The notes under the pieces are model-generated. The model was not told the DNA's origin and searched no databases. It saw only the letters and a list, made by a program, of their open reading frames with translations. From Bacteroidales bacterium (lineage in GTDB: Bacteria; Bacteroidota; Bacteroidia; Bacteroidales; UBA932): DNA of 64,000 bases. A program made the position numbers and the translations under genes. Positions 51,346 through 60,462 of the stretch are shown here, piece by piece (position 1 is the stretch's first letter; every line of letters starts with the position of its first letter). Where the stretch lies: contig JAEEQS010000006.1 in the NCBI GenBank assembly GCA_016285455.1, positions 1 through 64,000 on the forward strand, in the 5' to 3' direction.

Positions 51346-52218
51346 ATGTACCACAAAAGCGTACTGCTGACTCCGAGCGTGGATGCCTTGGGCATAGAGG
51401 ATAGAAGGAACGGTGTCTTTGTAGATGCCACTTTCGGGGGCGGGGGCCACAGCAGAGAAATCCTGGCAAGATTGGGAGAGGGAGGAAGGCTGATAGTGTT
51501 TGACCAGGATGAGGATGCGCTAAAGAATGTACCAGAAGACAAGAGGATTACAAAGATACGGAGCAATTTCCGGTTTCTGGAGAACTATATCAGATATCTT
51601 GGCGTGGGGGCGGTAGACGGGGTGATTGCAGACCTTGGGGTCTCTTCCCACCAGTTTGACACTGCGGAAAGAGGCTTCTCATACAGGTTTGATGCCCAGC
51701 TAGATATGAGGATGAACGCAATGGCAGACCTGACTGCAGCGCAAGTAGTTGAAAACTATAGCGTTGGAGATCTGGCAAAAATTCTTGGAGACTATGGGGA
51801 AGTGGAAGGAGCCGGTAGGGTTGCCTCAGCGATTGCCTCAGCCAGGGAAAAGCGGAAGATAGAAACCACTGGAGACCTGAAAGACGCCCTTGCAAGATTC
51901 TTTACCCCGCAGACGGAAAGGAAATTCCTGGGAAAAGTGTTCCAGGCCTTGAGAATTGAGGTTAACGGGGAGATGAGAGCTCTGGAAGATCTTCTTCAAG
52001 GATGCCTGAACACCCTATCAGACAAAGGAAGGCTGAGCGTAATTACCTACCATTCTCTGGAAGACAGGATCGTGAAGAATTTCCTCCGCAGCGGAAAGGC
52101 CGCCGGAACCTTTGAAATCCTTGCCAAAAAGCCCATTCTCCCTTCTGAAGAAGAGACAGAGGCAAACCCTAGAAGCCGCAGCGCAAAGCTCCGCATCGGG
52201 GAAAGAACAAAAAACTAA
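51346..52218 (+). CDS. rsmH: 16S rRNA (cytosine1402-N4)-methyltransferase
   Basis: A 290-residue methyltransferase. HKSVLLTPSVDAL at the start, SAM motif FVDATFGGGGHSREIL (~26-41), DGVIADLGVSSHQFD and RGFSYRFDAQLDMRM, with TYHSLEDRIVKNF near the C terminus. It starts 4 bases after mraZ. Confidence 0.96.
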   Translation: MYHKSVLLTPSVDALGIEDRRNGVFVDATFGGGGHSREILARLGEGGRLIVFDQDEDALKNVPEDKRITKIRSNFRFLENYIRYLGVGAVDGVIADLGVSSHQFDTAERGFSYRFDAQLDMRMNAMADLTAAQVVENYSVGDLAKILGDYGEVEGAGRVASAIASAREKRKIETTGDLKDALARFFTPQTERKFLGKVFQALRIEVNGEMRALEDLLQGCLNTLSDKGRLSVITYHSLEDRIVKNFLRSGKAAGTFEILAKKPILPSEEETEANPRSRSAKLRIGERTKN

Positions 52219-52230
52219 AACAGCCCAAAG

Positions 52231-52578
52231 ATGGCAAAGAGAAAATTCGACATAAGAAATGATCTGCTCGGCGGACAGTTCCTCACCCGTAGGCAACTGG
52301 CAGGCCAGTGGTTTTTCATTCTCTACATCTTTGTGCTTATTTTCCTTTACATCACCCTGAACCTTGCCGTAATCAACACCCAGAAGGCAAGCAGCCGCAT
52401 TTCCAGAGAGCTGAAAAACCTCAAGGCAGACTACACCAGCAAGGAAGCAAAGCTCCAGGCCCAGAGCAGCCGCAGCCAGATATCGCTGAGGCTAAAAGAA
52501 CAAGGCTCCACCCTCAAAGACCCAACAGAGCCGGCATTCAGGGTAAAAAAATATGATTCAGCCAGCGAAGGATTCTGA
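52231..52578 (+). CDS. ftsL: Cell division protein FtsL-like
   Basis: A 115-residue bitopic protein. Basic cytoplasmic N terminus, one membrane segment (residues ~27-48, QWFFILYIFVLIFLYITLNL), then a periplasmic coiled coil (SRISRELKNLKADYTSKEAK). Sequence similarity to FtsL is low, as is usual; the assignment rests on size, topology and position between rsmH and ftsI. Confidence 0.85.
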   Translation: MAKRKFDIRNDLLGGQFLTRRQLAGQWFFILYIFVLIFLYITLNLAVINTQKASSRISRELKNLKADYTSKEAKLQAQSSRSQISLRLKEQGSTLKDPTEPAFRVKKYDSASEGF

Positions 52579-52592
52579 CAAGGACGCACAGT

Positions 52593-54719
52593 ATGGAAAC
52601 TTTCGAGAAATACAAGCTGATATTCAGGCGCTCGTCTAGAGTGTACCAGATAATCGTTCTGATAGCCCTCATAGTTATCGGAAGGATCATTGTTGTGCAG
52701 TATTTCAAGAAAGACATCAAAGATGGAGGAAAGATTGCCTATAGGATCAAGCAGACTGAACCGGTAAGGGGAGACATTCTGGCAAAAGACGGAAGGCTAC
52801 TGGCCAGCAGCATCCCTTACTACAAAATTTATATGGACTGTACCGTCAGCGAGAAAGACACTTTTGCTAAATACATCGACGGCCTAAGCAAATCTCTGGC
52901 AGACTTCTACAGAGACAAGACTGCAGTCCAGTACAAGAAGCTTATCTCAGACGGAAGAGAAAAGGGAAAAAGGTACCTTAAGATCAACAACCGCCTGCTG
53001 GACTACTCGGAGCTTGCCCAGGTAAAGCAGTTCCCTCTATTCAACAAGGGAGGCAACAACGGAGGAATCATTGTTGAAGAAGAATACAGGCGCAAAAACC
53101 CTTATGGCAGGACCGCCTACAGAACCATCGGCTTTATAAACACCCTGGGCGTAGGAACGGGAATCGAGGGAAGCTGGGACTACTACCTGAAGGGAAGGCC
53201 AGGAAAGCAGACCTACCAGAGGCTGACCGGAGGCGAATGGGTCCCTATCAACTCCGAGCAGAATGTGGCTCCTGAAGACGGATACAGCATCCGCACTACT
53301 TTGGACATAGACCTTCAGGAGGCAGTAGAAGACGCTCTTAAAGAGCAACTTACCAAAGGCTACAACGTAGAGGGAGCAACCGCTGTGGTTATGGAAAGGC
53401 GCACCGGAGCCATCAGGGCCATTGCCAACCTCAAGAACGACGGCAAGGGCGGCTATGACGAGAGTCTCAACTATGCCGTGGGACAGGCCACAGAACCTGG
53501 AAGCGTGCTCAAACTCGTTACTTTGGTGGCTGTGCTGGAAGACGGCAAGGAAACACTGGAATCCATAGTAGACGGCGGCGGCGGAACTTGGACCTATATG
53601 GGCCAAAAGGTTACAGACAGCCATGCCGTGGGAGTGCAGACAGTCAAGGGAGCCTTTGCGCACTCCTCCAATGTCTGCTTTGCAAAGATTGCAACCCGAA
53701 ACTACGAGAAGAATCCTAAAGAATTCGTAAACCGAATCCAGAATATGAAACTGGGAGAAAAGTTCAGGCTGGATATCCAGGGAGAAGGAAATGCAGTTAT
53801 CCACTCTCCAGACTGGGAAGGCTGGACTCCTGGCCTTCTGGCGTCTATGGGATTCGGCTACGGACTGCTTATCACCCCACTCCACACCCTCACTTTCTAC
53901 AACGCCATAGCCAACGACGGCAGAATGATGAAGCCTTATTTCATAGAGGGTTACGAGAAGGACGGCAAGCTCATAAAGAAGTTCAAGCCACAGGAAATAA
54001 GCGGATCCATCTGCTCCAAGAGGACTGCCGAGCAGGCTAGAGAAGCCCTAAGGGCAGTTGTCACCGATGGAACTGGAAAAATGATGAAGAACGAGCCTTT
54101 CCACATTAGCGGAAAGACAGGAACCGCCAGAATCGCATTTGACGGCGGCGGATATGAAAGAGGCGGAATGAGACGTTACCAGGCTACCTTCTGCGGATTC
54201 TTCCCTAGCGAGAATCCGGAATACTCAGTGATAGTGGTTCTGTACTCTGGCAAAACGGCAGGAAGCTTCTACGGGGCAACCCAGGCCGGACCTCCGTTCC
54301 TGAAGATAGCCCGTTTCATCTATGCCAACACCCCGCATTGGAATGAGCAGCTAGACGGCAAGCAGAAAAGCAACAAAAAATCCAACCCGGATATGGCAGC
54401 TGGAATGGGAGAAGCCAGCAGGACTGTGCTGAAGAACGTGCCGGTGACCAATAGCAAGGAAGTTGCTTCGGCGATAGGAAACAACAGATGGGTTTCCTTC
54501 TCCTCAGACACCAGCGCCGTTACGGCACAAAGCATAACGCTGGACCGTGACTCCCTGTCCAGCGTAAAGGGAATGGGACTTAAGGACGCTCTCTACATAC
54601 TTGAGAACCAGGGATACAAAGTTGAATTCAGCGGACACGGAAGAGTTAAGGACCAGTCACCTGCACCTGGATCAGCCGTAGAGAAAGGACAGGTCGTAAG
54701 ACTGACATTGGGAAACTAG
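52593..54719 (+). CDS. ftsI: Division-specific penicillin-binding protein (FtsI/PBP3-like) with PASTA domain
   Basis: A transpeptidase of 708 residues for septal peptidoglycan. N-terminal membrane anchor (~20-38), PBP dimerisation domain, and transpeptidase motifs SVLK (SxxK, ~304), SSN (SxN, ~358) and KTGT (~508). A Lys/Asn linker is followed by a C-terminal PASTA domain (~640-708, MGLKDALYILENQGYKVEF). The PASTA domain is common in Bacteroidota FtsI but absent from E. coli FtsI. It sits between ftsL and murE. Confidence 0.94.
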   Translation: METFEKYKLIFRRSSRVYQIIVLIALIVIGRIIVVQYFKKDIKDGGKIAYRIKQTEPVRGDILAKDGRLLASSIPYYKIYMDCTVSEKDTFAKYIDGLSKSLADFYRDKTAVQYKKLISDGREKGKRYLKINNRLLDYSELAQVKQFPLFNKGGNNGGIIVEEEYRRKNPYGRTAYRTIGFINTLGVGTGIEGSWDYYLKGRPGKQTYQRLTGGEWVPINSEQNVAPEDGYSIRTTLDIDLQEAVEDALKEQLTKGYNVEGATAVVMERRTGAIRAIANLKNDGKGGYDESLNYAVGQATEPGSVLKLVTLVAVLEDGKETLESIVDGGGGTWTYMGQKVTDSHAVGVQTVKGAFAHSSNVCFAKIATRNYEKNPKEFVNRIQNMKLGEKFRLDIQGEGNAVIHSPDWEGWTPGLLASMGFGYGLLITPLHTLTFYNAIANDGRMMKPYFIEGYEKDGKLIKKFKPQEISGSICSKRTAEQAREALRAVVTDGTGKMMKNEPFHISGKTGTARIAFDGGGYERGGMRRYQATFCGFFPSENPEYSVIVVLYSGKTAGSFYGATQAGPPFLKIARFIYANTPHWNEQLDGKQKSNKKSNPDMAAGMGEASRTVLKNVPVTNSKEVASAIGNNRWVSFSSDTSAVTAQSITLDRDSLSSVKGMGLKDALYILENQGYKVEFSGHGRVKDQSPAPGSAVEKGQVVRLTLGN

Positions 54720-54735
54720 AAACAAAGCAATACAG

Positions 54736-56268
54736 ATGAGATTAGGTCAATTACTGAAGGGTATAAGGATTATCAGGGAATTCCAGGGAAGAGAAGAAAT
54801 ATCCCCGGATACAGCTATGTTTTCCTTAGTGAGCAGCCACGATGTAAAGAGTATCAGCGCCGATTCCCGCAAATGCAGCCGTGGCAGCCTTTTCATTGCC
54901 GTCAAGGGAGCGGCCGCAGATGGTGGCAAATACATCCGCGATGCTATTGAAAGAGGCGCCCAGTACGTTGTCTGCGAGAACATTCCTGAAGACGAGGAGG
55001 CTCCTATCAGAAGAGGAGACCGTGATCTTGTCACTTACGTTGTGGTTAAGAGCAGCCGAGAGGCAGAGGCCAAGATTGCAGTAAACAACTTCAGCAATCC
55101 TTCCACAAGGCTAAAACTCATCGGCGTTACAGGAACAAACGGAAAGACTTCCATCGCGACCTTGCTTTACAACACCTTTACAGCCCTGGGTTATAAATGC
55201 GGCCTGCTGTCCACCATTGCCAACTACGTAGGTACAGAAAAATATCCTACCATCAACACTACCCCTGGCCCTCTGGAGCTGAACAAGCTTCTGGACCAGA
55301 TGGTTACAGAGGGCTGCAAGTATTGCTTCATGGAAGTAAGTTCTCACGCAATAGACCAGGAGAGAATCACTGGAGTAAAGTTTGCCGGCGGCATTTTCAC
55401 CAATCTGACTCACGACCATCTGGACTACCACAAGACTTTTGAAAACTACCGCAACTGCAAGAAAAAGTTCTTTGACAGCCTGGAAGCAGACGCGTTCGCC
55501 CTTACCAACATAGACGACCGCAACGGGGAGTTTATGATTCAGAACACCAGGGCCCAGGTTCACACCTACTCCACCCGCAACGTGGCCGACTTCAAGACCA
55601 GGATAATCGAGCAGAGCATAGATGGCATGCAACTGAATATCAACGGCACGGAGGTATGGTGCAATTTCATCGGCGAGTATAATGCAGAGAATCTCACCGC
55701 CATTTATGGGGCAGCCATTCTTCTGGGCGCTCCGCACGATGAAGTGGTAAAGATTATGAGCACCCTCAGAAGTGTTAACGGCAGGCTTGAATATTTCAAG
55801 GGAGATGACGGAATAATTGCAGCAGTGGATTACGCCCATACTCCTGATGCCCTGGAAAACGTGCTCAAGACTCTCAAAGCCCTGAAGCCTAAGGGAGACC
55901 TGATCTGCGTTTTCGGCTGCGGAGGAGACAGAGACAAGACCAAGCGCCCTAAGATGGGAGCCATTGCCGGAATGTATGCAGACCGCATATTCGTAACCAG
56001 CGACAACCCGAGGACTGAGGACCCTATGGCCATTATTGAGAACATAAAGACTGGAATGGACGCAGACTCTGTTCTCAAGGCCAAGTTCATACCGGACAGG
56101 GTGCAGGCTATCCAGAATGCTGTTACCACAGCAGTTCCTGGTTCCATAATCCTGGTAGCCGGCAAAGGGCACGAAGACTACCAGATTATCGGCACTGAAA
56201 AGCGCCATATGGACGACAAGGAAACCGTACGTGAAGCCTTCAGGCTCAGAGAATACGGAAGAAAATAA
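54736..56268 (+). CDS. murE: UDP-MurNAc-L-Ala-D-Glu--meso-DAP ligase
   Basis: A 510-residue Mur ligase. ATP motif GVTGTNGKTSIATLL (~131-145), TTPGPLELNKLL, HDHLDYHKTFENY, and the DNPR motif (TSDNPRTEDPMA, ~421) that marks meso-diaminopimelate enzymes. So the peptidoglycan of this organism should be DAP-type, as expected for a Gram-negative. Confidence 0.96.
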   Translation: MRLGQLLKGIRIIREFQGREEISPDTAMFSLVSSHDVKSISADSRKCSRGSLFIAVKGAAADGGKYIRDAIERGAQYVVCENIPEDEEAPIRRGDRDLVTYVVVKSSREAEAKIAVNNFSNPSTRLKLIGVTGTNGKTSIATLLYNTFTALGYKCGLLSTIANYVGTEKYPTINTTPGPLELNKLLDQMVTEGCKYCFMEVSSHAIDQERITGVKFAGGIFTNLTHDHLDYHKTFENYRNCKKKFFDSLEADAFALTNIDDRNGEFMIQNTRAQVHTYSTRNVADFKTRIIEQSIDGMQLNINGTEVWCNFIGEYNAENLTAIYGAAILLGAPHDEVVKIMSTLRSVNGRLEYFKGDDGIIAAVDYAHTPDALENVLKTLKALKPKGDLICVFGCGGDRDKTKRPKMGAIAGMYADRIFVTSDNPRTEDPMAIIENIKTGMDADSVLKAKFIPDRVQAIQNAVTTAVPGSIILVAGKGHEDYQIIGTEKRHMDDKETVREAFRLREYGRK

Positions 56269-56286
56269 AACTGAAAGCAGAACATT

Positions 56287-57567
56287 ATGTTATATCATCT
56301 TTTCAAATGGTTTGAGAGCATGGGATGGGATATCCCTGGTGCTAACCTGATGAACTACATCACCTTCAGAGGATCTGCCTGCGTCATACTGGCGCTGGTG
56401 ATAGCCTTCTGGATCGGCCCCAAGATTATCCGCCGCCTGCAGGCAAAGCAGATTGGCGAGACCATCCGCGACCTCGGTCTGGAAGGACAGCTTGCAAAGA
56501 AAGGCACGCCTACTATGGGCGGCATCATCATACTGGCTTCCATCCTGATACCGGTTCTGCTTTTCTGCAAGCTCAACAGCATCTATGTTCTTCTTCTGAT
56601 ATTCACCACAGTCTGCCTTGGAGCCATCGGCTTCAAAGACGACTCCATTAAAGTCTTCAAGAAGAACAAGGAGGGTATGAAGGAAAAGTACAAGATCTTT
56701 GGCCAGCTGGCTGTGGGCCTTGTTGTTGGAATAACCCTGCTCGTATCTAAGCAGAACGTCATCCGCCTTTACGATGATACACCTAAAGAGGGAACCCAAA
56801 AAGAAGTCGTAAGCGGAGTGGGAGACGAGAAAGTTATTTATTATCGCGATGTTAAAAGCCGTACTACCACAATTCCTTTCCTCAAGCACAACGAGTTCAA
56901 ATACTCTTGGCTGGCACCGGGAGAAGGAAAGTTCAGAGACTGGGCAACCAACATTATTTACGTGATAATCATCACCTTCATCGTGATTGCGGTATCCAAC
57001 GGCACTAATCTCACCGACGGAATGGATGGTCTTGCCTCGGGTACATCGGCCATTGTGGGAGCCACGGTGGCCATCCTGGCCTACCTGAGCGGCAATGCCG
57101 TATTCGCCGATTACCTCAACATAATGTACATACCTAACACGGGAGAGATTGTGATATTTATGGCAGCCTTTGTGGGAGCCCTAATCGGCTTCCTGTGGTA
57201 CAACACCTTCCCTGCCCAGGTATTTATGGGAGACACCGGAAGCCTTGCAATCGGAGGCATCATAGGAGTGGCCGCCATAATGATAAGGAAGGAATTCCTC
57301 ATCCCTATCTTCTGCGGCATCTTCTTCGTTGAAAGCCTCAGCGTGCTGATCCAGAGATATTACTTCAAGTACACCAAGAAGAAAAAGGGAGAAGGAGTCA
57401 GAGTGTTCAGGATGAGCCCGCTGCACCATCACTTCCAGAAAGAAAACCCGGACGCCATCATTCAGTGGCCGCACCACATCACCCCTGAAGCCAAGATCAC
57501 CGTCCGTTTCTGGATCATCACGATTGTCCTCGGCATACTCTCAGTCATAACACTAAAGATCAGATAA
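56287..57567 (+). CDS. mraY: Phospho-N-acetylmuramoyl-pentapeptide transferase
   Basis: A multi-pass enzyme of 426 residues that makes lipid I. It has GTPTMGGIIILAS, FKDDSIKV with the catalytic Asp pair, NGTNLTDGMDGLASG (~238), FMGDTGSLAIGG (~311) and the LHHHF motif (SPLHHHFQKE). A periplasmic insertion of about 60 residues (~155-215), normal in Bacteroidota, separates two membrane segments. Confidence 0.96.
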   Translation: MLYHLFKWFESMGWDIPGANLMNYITFRGSACVILALVIAFWIGPKIIRRLQAKQIGETIRDLGLEGQLAKKGTPTMGGIIILASILIPVLLFCKLNSIYVLLLIFTTVCLGAIGFKDDSIKVFKKNKEGMKEKYKIFGQLAVGLVVGITLLVSKQNVIRLYDDTPKEGTQKEVVSGVGDEKVIYYRDVKSRTTTIPFLKHNEFKYSWLAPGEGKFRDWATNIIYVIIITFIVIAVSNGTNLTDGMDGLASGTSAIVGATVAILAYLSGNAVFADYLNIMYIPNTGEIVIFMAAFVGALIGFLWYNTFPAQVFMGDTGSLAIGGIIGVAAIMIRKEFLIPIFCGIFFVESLSVLIQRYYFKYTKKKKGEGVRVFRMSPLHHHFQKENPDAIIQWPHHITPEAKITVRFWIITIVLGILSVITLKIR

Positions 57568-57583
57568 AATTGAATTACAGCAT

Positions 57584-58924
57584 ATGGGTAAGAAAAGAAT
57601 TGTGATACTCGGAGGCGGAGAAAGCGGCGTCGGAAGCGCAGTGCTTGCAAAAGTCAAAGGCTTTGACGTATTCCTGTCAGACTCCGGCACCATAAAGCCG
57701 CAATACAAGGAAACCCTCTCCAAATTCCAGATCGAATACGAAGAAGGCGGCCACACAGAAGAGAAAATCCTCTGTGCAGACGAAGTCATCAAAAGCCCCG
57801 GAATACCGGAAGAGAATCCTATGGTGCAGAGCGTAAGGGAATACCGCATACCGGTAATCTCCGAGATAGAATTTGCTGGAAGATACGACAGGGCAAAGAA
57901 AATCTGCATAACCGGAAGCAACGGCAAGACCACCACCACATCGCTGATCTACTATATGCTCAAGAATGCGGGTCTGAATGTGGGACTGGCCGGCAACATC
58001 GGCAAAAGCTACGCCTATCAGGTAGCAACTGAGAATTTCGACTACTATGTAATTGAGCTATCCAGTTTCCAGCTAGACGGAATGTACGCCTTCAAGGCAG
58101 ACATAGCCGTCCTGACCAACATCACTCCAGACCATCTAGACCGCTACCAGTTCAAGATGCAGAACTATGTAGACGCCAAATTCCGTATAGTCCAGAACCT
58201 TACAGACAGGGAATGCTTTGTCTTCTGCGCAGATGACCCTATCACGGCAAAGGAACTGGACCGCATAGTCCTGACCGCCAAGAAACTTCCTTTCACTCAG
58301 AAGAAGAAAGTAGACCAGGGAGCCTTCATAGACGAAGACCGCCTCTTCGTCCGCTATGAAGATGACGAGTACTCTATGTACCTTAAGGAACTTGCCCTCC
58401 AGGGAAAGCATAATGTCTATAACTCTATGGCAGCTGCAATTGCCGCAAAAGCCGTCAACATAGACAACAAAGTCATAAGGGAATCTCTTATGAACTTCCA
58501 GGGAGTGGAGCACAGGCTTGAGAAAGTCCTCTCCATCAAGGGAGTAATGTACATCAACGATTCCAAGGCCACCAATGTAGACTCAGCCTGGTATGCCCTG
58601 GAAAGCATGACAACCCCTGTAGTCTGGATAGCCGGCGGAAAAGACAAGGGCAACGACTACGAGCCTTTGTACCAGTTTGTAAAAGACAAAGTAAAAGTAC
58701 TCATCTGTATGGGACTCCACAACGAGAAACTGCACGAGTGCTTTGCAGACAAGGTAGACAAGATCATAGACGTAACCAGCGCAAAAGACGCTGTAAAAGC
58801 AGCTTACGAGAACTCTGTTCCTGGAGATACAGTTCTTTTGAGCCCGTGCTGCGCCAGCTTCGACCTGTTCAAGAGTTATGAAGATCGCGGAGACCAGTTC
58901 AAGAAAGCAGTAAGAGAATTGTAA
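57584..58924 (+). CDS. murD: UDP-N-acetylmuramoylalanine--D-glutamate ligase
   Basis: A 446-residue Mur ligase. N-terminal Rossmann motif VILGGGESGVGSAVLA, ATP loop ITGSNGKTTTTSLIYY (~108), ELSSFQLDG, NITPDHLDRY and the C-terminal INDSKATNVDSAW and CCASFDLFKSYEDRG. Its stop overlaps the ftsW ATG as TAATG. Confidence 0.96.
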   Translation: MGKKRIVILGGGESGVGSAVLAKVKGFDVFLSDSGTIKPQYKETLSKFQIEYEEGGHTEEKILCADEVIKSPGIPEENPMVQSVREYRIPVISEIEFAGRYDRAKKICITGSNGKTTTTSLIYYMLKNAGLNVGLAGNIGKSYAYQVATENFDYYVIELSSFQLDGMYAFKADIAVLTNITPDHLDRYQFKMQNYVDAKFRIVQNLTDRECFVFCADDPITAKELDRIVLTAKKLPFTQKKKVDQGAFIDEDRLFVRYEDDEYSMYLKELALQGKHNVYNSMAAAIAAKAVNIDNKVIRESLMNFQGVEHRLEKVLSIKGVMYINDSKATNVDSAWYALESMTTPVVWIAGGKDKGNDYEPLYQFVKDKVKVLICMGLHNEKLHECFADKVDKIIDVTSAKDAVKAAYENSVPGDTVLLSPCCASFDLFKSYEDRGDQFKKAVREL

Positions 58925-60348
58925 TGGCAGACATTGAAAAGGACATAAAGGAAAGAGAGGATCAGACCACTCAAGAGGAGGTGATGAGCCGTCTTCACGG
59001 AGATAAGGTCATCTGGGCCATATTCTTCCTGCTCAGCCTGATATCCATAGCCCTCATATATTCAGCCAGCAGCAGCCTGGCATATATGAAGGGCAGCACC
59101 AATTTTGCTATCCTGATGAAACAGGTAAGGTTTGTGGTGCTTGGAGTGGCCGCCCTTTTCATCTGTTACAAGGTTCCGCCAAAATGGTACAGAGCCGTTT
59201 CTATGCTCTCTTTGCTTCTGGCCATAGTCCTTCTGGTTCTGACCCTTGCCGTAGGAGTCAAGACCAACGATGCCCAAAGGTGGCTCTCCATAGGCGGACT
59301 CCAGTTCCAGCCAACGGAATTTGCCAAGATAGCCATAGTGCTCTATCTTGCCAGAGCCCTGGAAATAATGAAGATAGACACCTACAAAAACTTCCTGCTA
59401 AAAATCATCGCCCCTATTGGAGTGTGCATCGTTCTGGTTCTTGTAGGAAGCGTATCGGCAGCCCTTTATCTTTCTCTGATCTGCTTCATTGTCCTCTTCA
59501 TTGCAGGCATCAAACCGTCTTATCTGCTAAAAACGATAGGATTGGGAGCAGCAGCGGTTGTCCTTCTGATTGTTGTTCACCTGGCAAGCAAGCCGTTCAC
59601 CTCCGAGCACAGAGGAGTCTTCCCTAGAATGGACACCGCCATAGAAAGATTCAACCGCTTCTTCCAAAGCGAAGAAAGCGAAAGCGCAAAGAACCTCAGT
59701 CCTAGGGAACTGCAGAAAATAGCCGACGAAACTCTGCAGGCAGATATGGCCCAGATTGCAGTTAAAGAAGGAGGACTTGTGGGCAAAGGCCCGGGCAAGA
59801 GTACTCAGCGATATGTATTGCCTCATCCTTACTCAGACTACATCTACTCTATAATACTGGAGGAATACGGACTCGCGGGAGGTTTTCTGGTAATGATGCT
59901 GTACGTGTGGTTCTTCTACCGTTGCGTGCTTATTGTAAAAGGCTGCCGCACGGTATTTTCGGCCGTAACAGCAGGCGGCCTCGGAGCGGTGATACTGGTT
60001 CAGGCAATGCTGCACATCCTGGTTAACGTGGGTATCTTCCCTGTAACCGGCCACACGCTGCCGCTTATAAGCCTCGGAGGAACCTCGTTCATCATCATAA
60101 GCTGCGCCTTTGGAATCATTCTCTCCATCTCCCGAACCAAGGAAGACGCCGAGGCAATGATCCAGGAAAAGCAGCGCCAGGAAAAAGAGCAGAAACGCCT
60201 TGAACGCGAGCTGAAAAGAGAAGAGGAAAGGCAGGCCGCCCAAGCCGAGCAGCTCAAGCAAGAAGCTATGACTCAGGAAGAAAGAGACGAGTACCTAAAA
60301 CAAAGATACGCAGACCAACTAGGAAGAGAAGAAGACGAACTAACCTAA
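58924..60348 (+). CDS. ftsW: SEDS peptidoglycan glycosyltransferase FtsW
   Basis: A polytopic protein of 474 residues that polymerises septal glycan with FtsI. It has about ten membrane segments, LSIGGLQFQPTEFAKIAIVLYLAR (trimmed core GLQFQPTEFAK), GKGPGKSTQRYVLPHPYSDYI and PVTGHTLPLISLGGTSF. Residues ~400-474 are an unusually long charged, Glu/Arg/Gln-rich coiled-coil-like cytoplasmic tail. Its start overlaps murD. Confidence 0.95.
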   Translation: MADIEKDIKEREDQTTQEEVMSRLHGDKVIWAIFFLLSLISIALIYSASSSLAYMKGSTNFAILMKQVRFVVLGVAALFICYKVPPKWYRAVSMLSLLLAIVLLVLTLAVGVKTNDAQRWLSIGGLQFQPTEFAKIAIVLYLARALEIMKIDTYKNFLLKIIAPIGVCIVLVLVGSVSAALYLSLICFIVLFIAGIKPSYLLKTIGLGAAAVVLLIVVHLASKPFTSEHRGVFPRMDTAIERFNRFFQSEESESAKNLSPRELQKIADETLQADMAQIAVKEGGLVGKGPGKSTQRYVLPHPYSDYIYSIILEEYGLAGGFLVMMLYVWFFYRCVLIVKGCRTVFSAVTAGGLGAVILVQAMLHILVNVGIFPVTGHTLPLISLGGTSFIIISCAFGIILSISRTKEDAEAMIQEKQRQEKEQKRLERELKREEERQAAQAEQLKQEAMTQEERDEYLKQRYADQLGREEDELT

Positions 60349-60377
60349 AAAGAAGCAGAAATTTAAAATAGCGCACA

Positions 60378-60437
60378 GCAGAGAAATTGCTTGTGCAGCG
60401 CATAGCGGAGCGTAGCGCAAACAAGACAATTCTCTGC
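60378..60437. repeat. Large hairpin in the ftsW-murG spacer
   Basis: Arms GCAGAGAAATTGCTTGT (60378-60394) and ACAAGACAATTCTCTGC (60421-60437) pair over ~16 bases with two single-base bulges. The loop holds GCGCATAGCGGAG and GAGCGTAGCGCAA, both also found in dnaX. There is no T-tract. It could be an mRNA processing or attenuation element, or a REP-like repeat. A four-codon frame (MADS, 60445-60459) precedes murG. Confidence 0.7.
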
Positions 60438-60462
60438 GATAAAAATGGCAGACAGTTAAAAT

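Noticed and set aside
53037-53885. Long open frame opposite ftsI
   Set aside because: Antisense shadow of a well-supported gene; no recognisable domain.
55111-56208. 365-codon open frame opposite murE
   Set aside because: Antisense shadow; murE motifs are complete on the plus strand.
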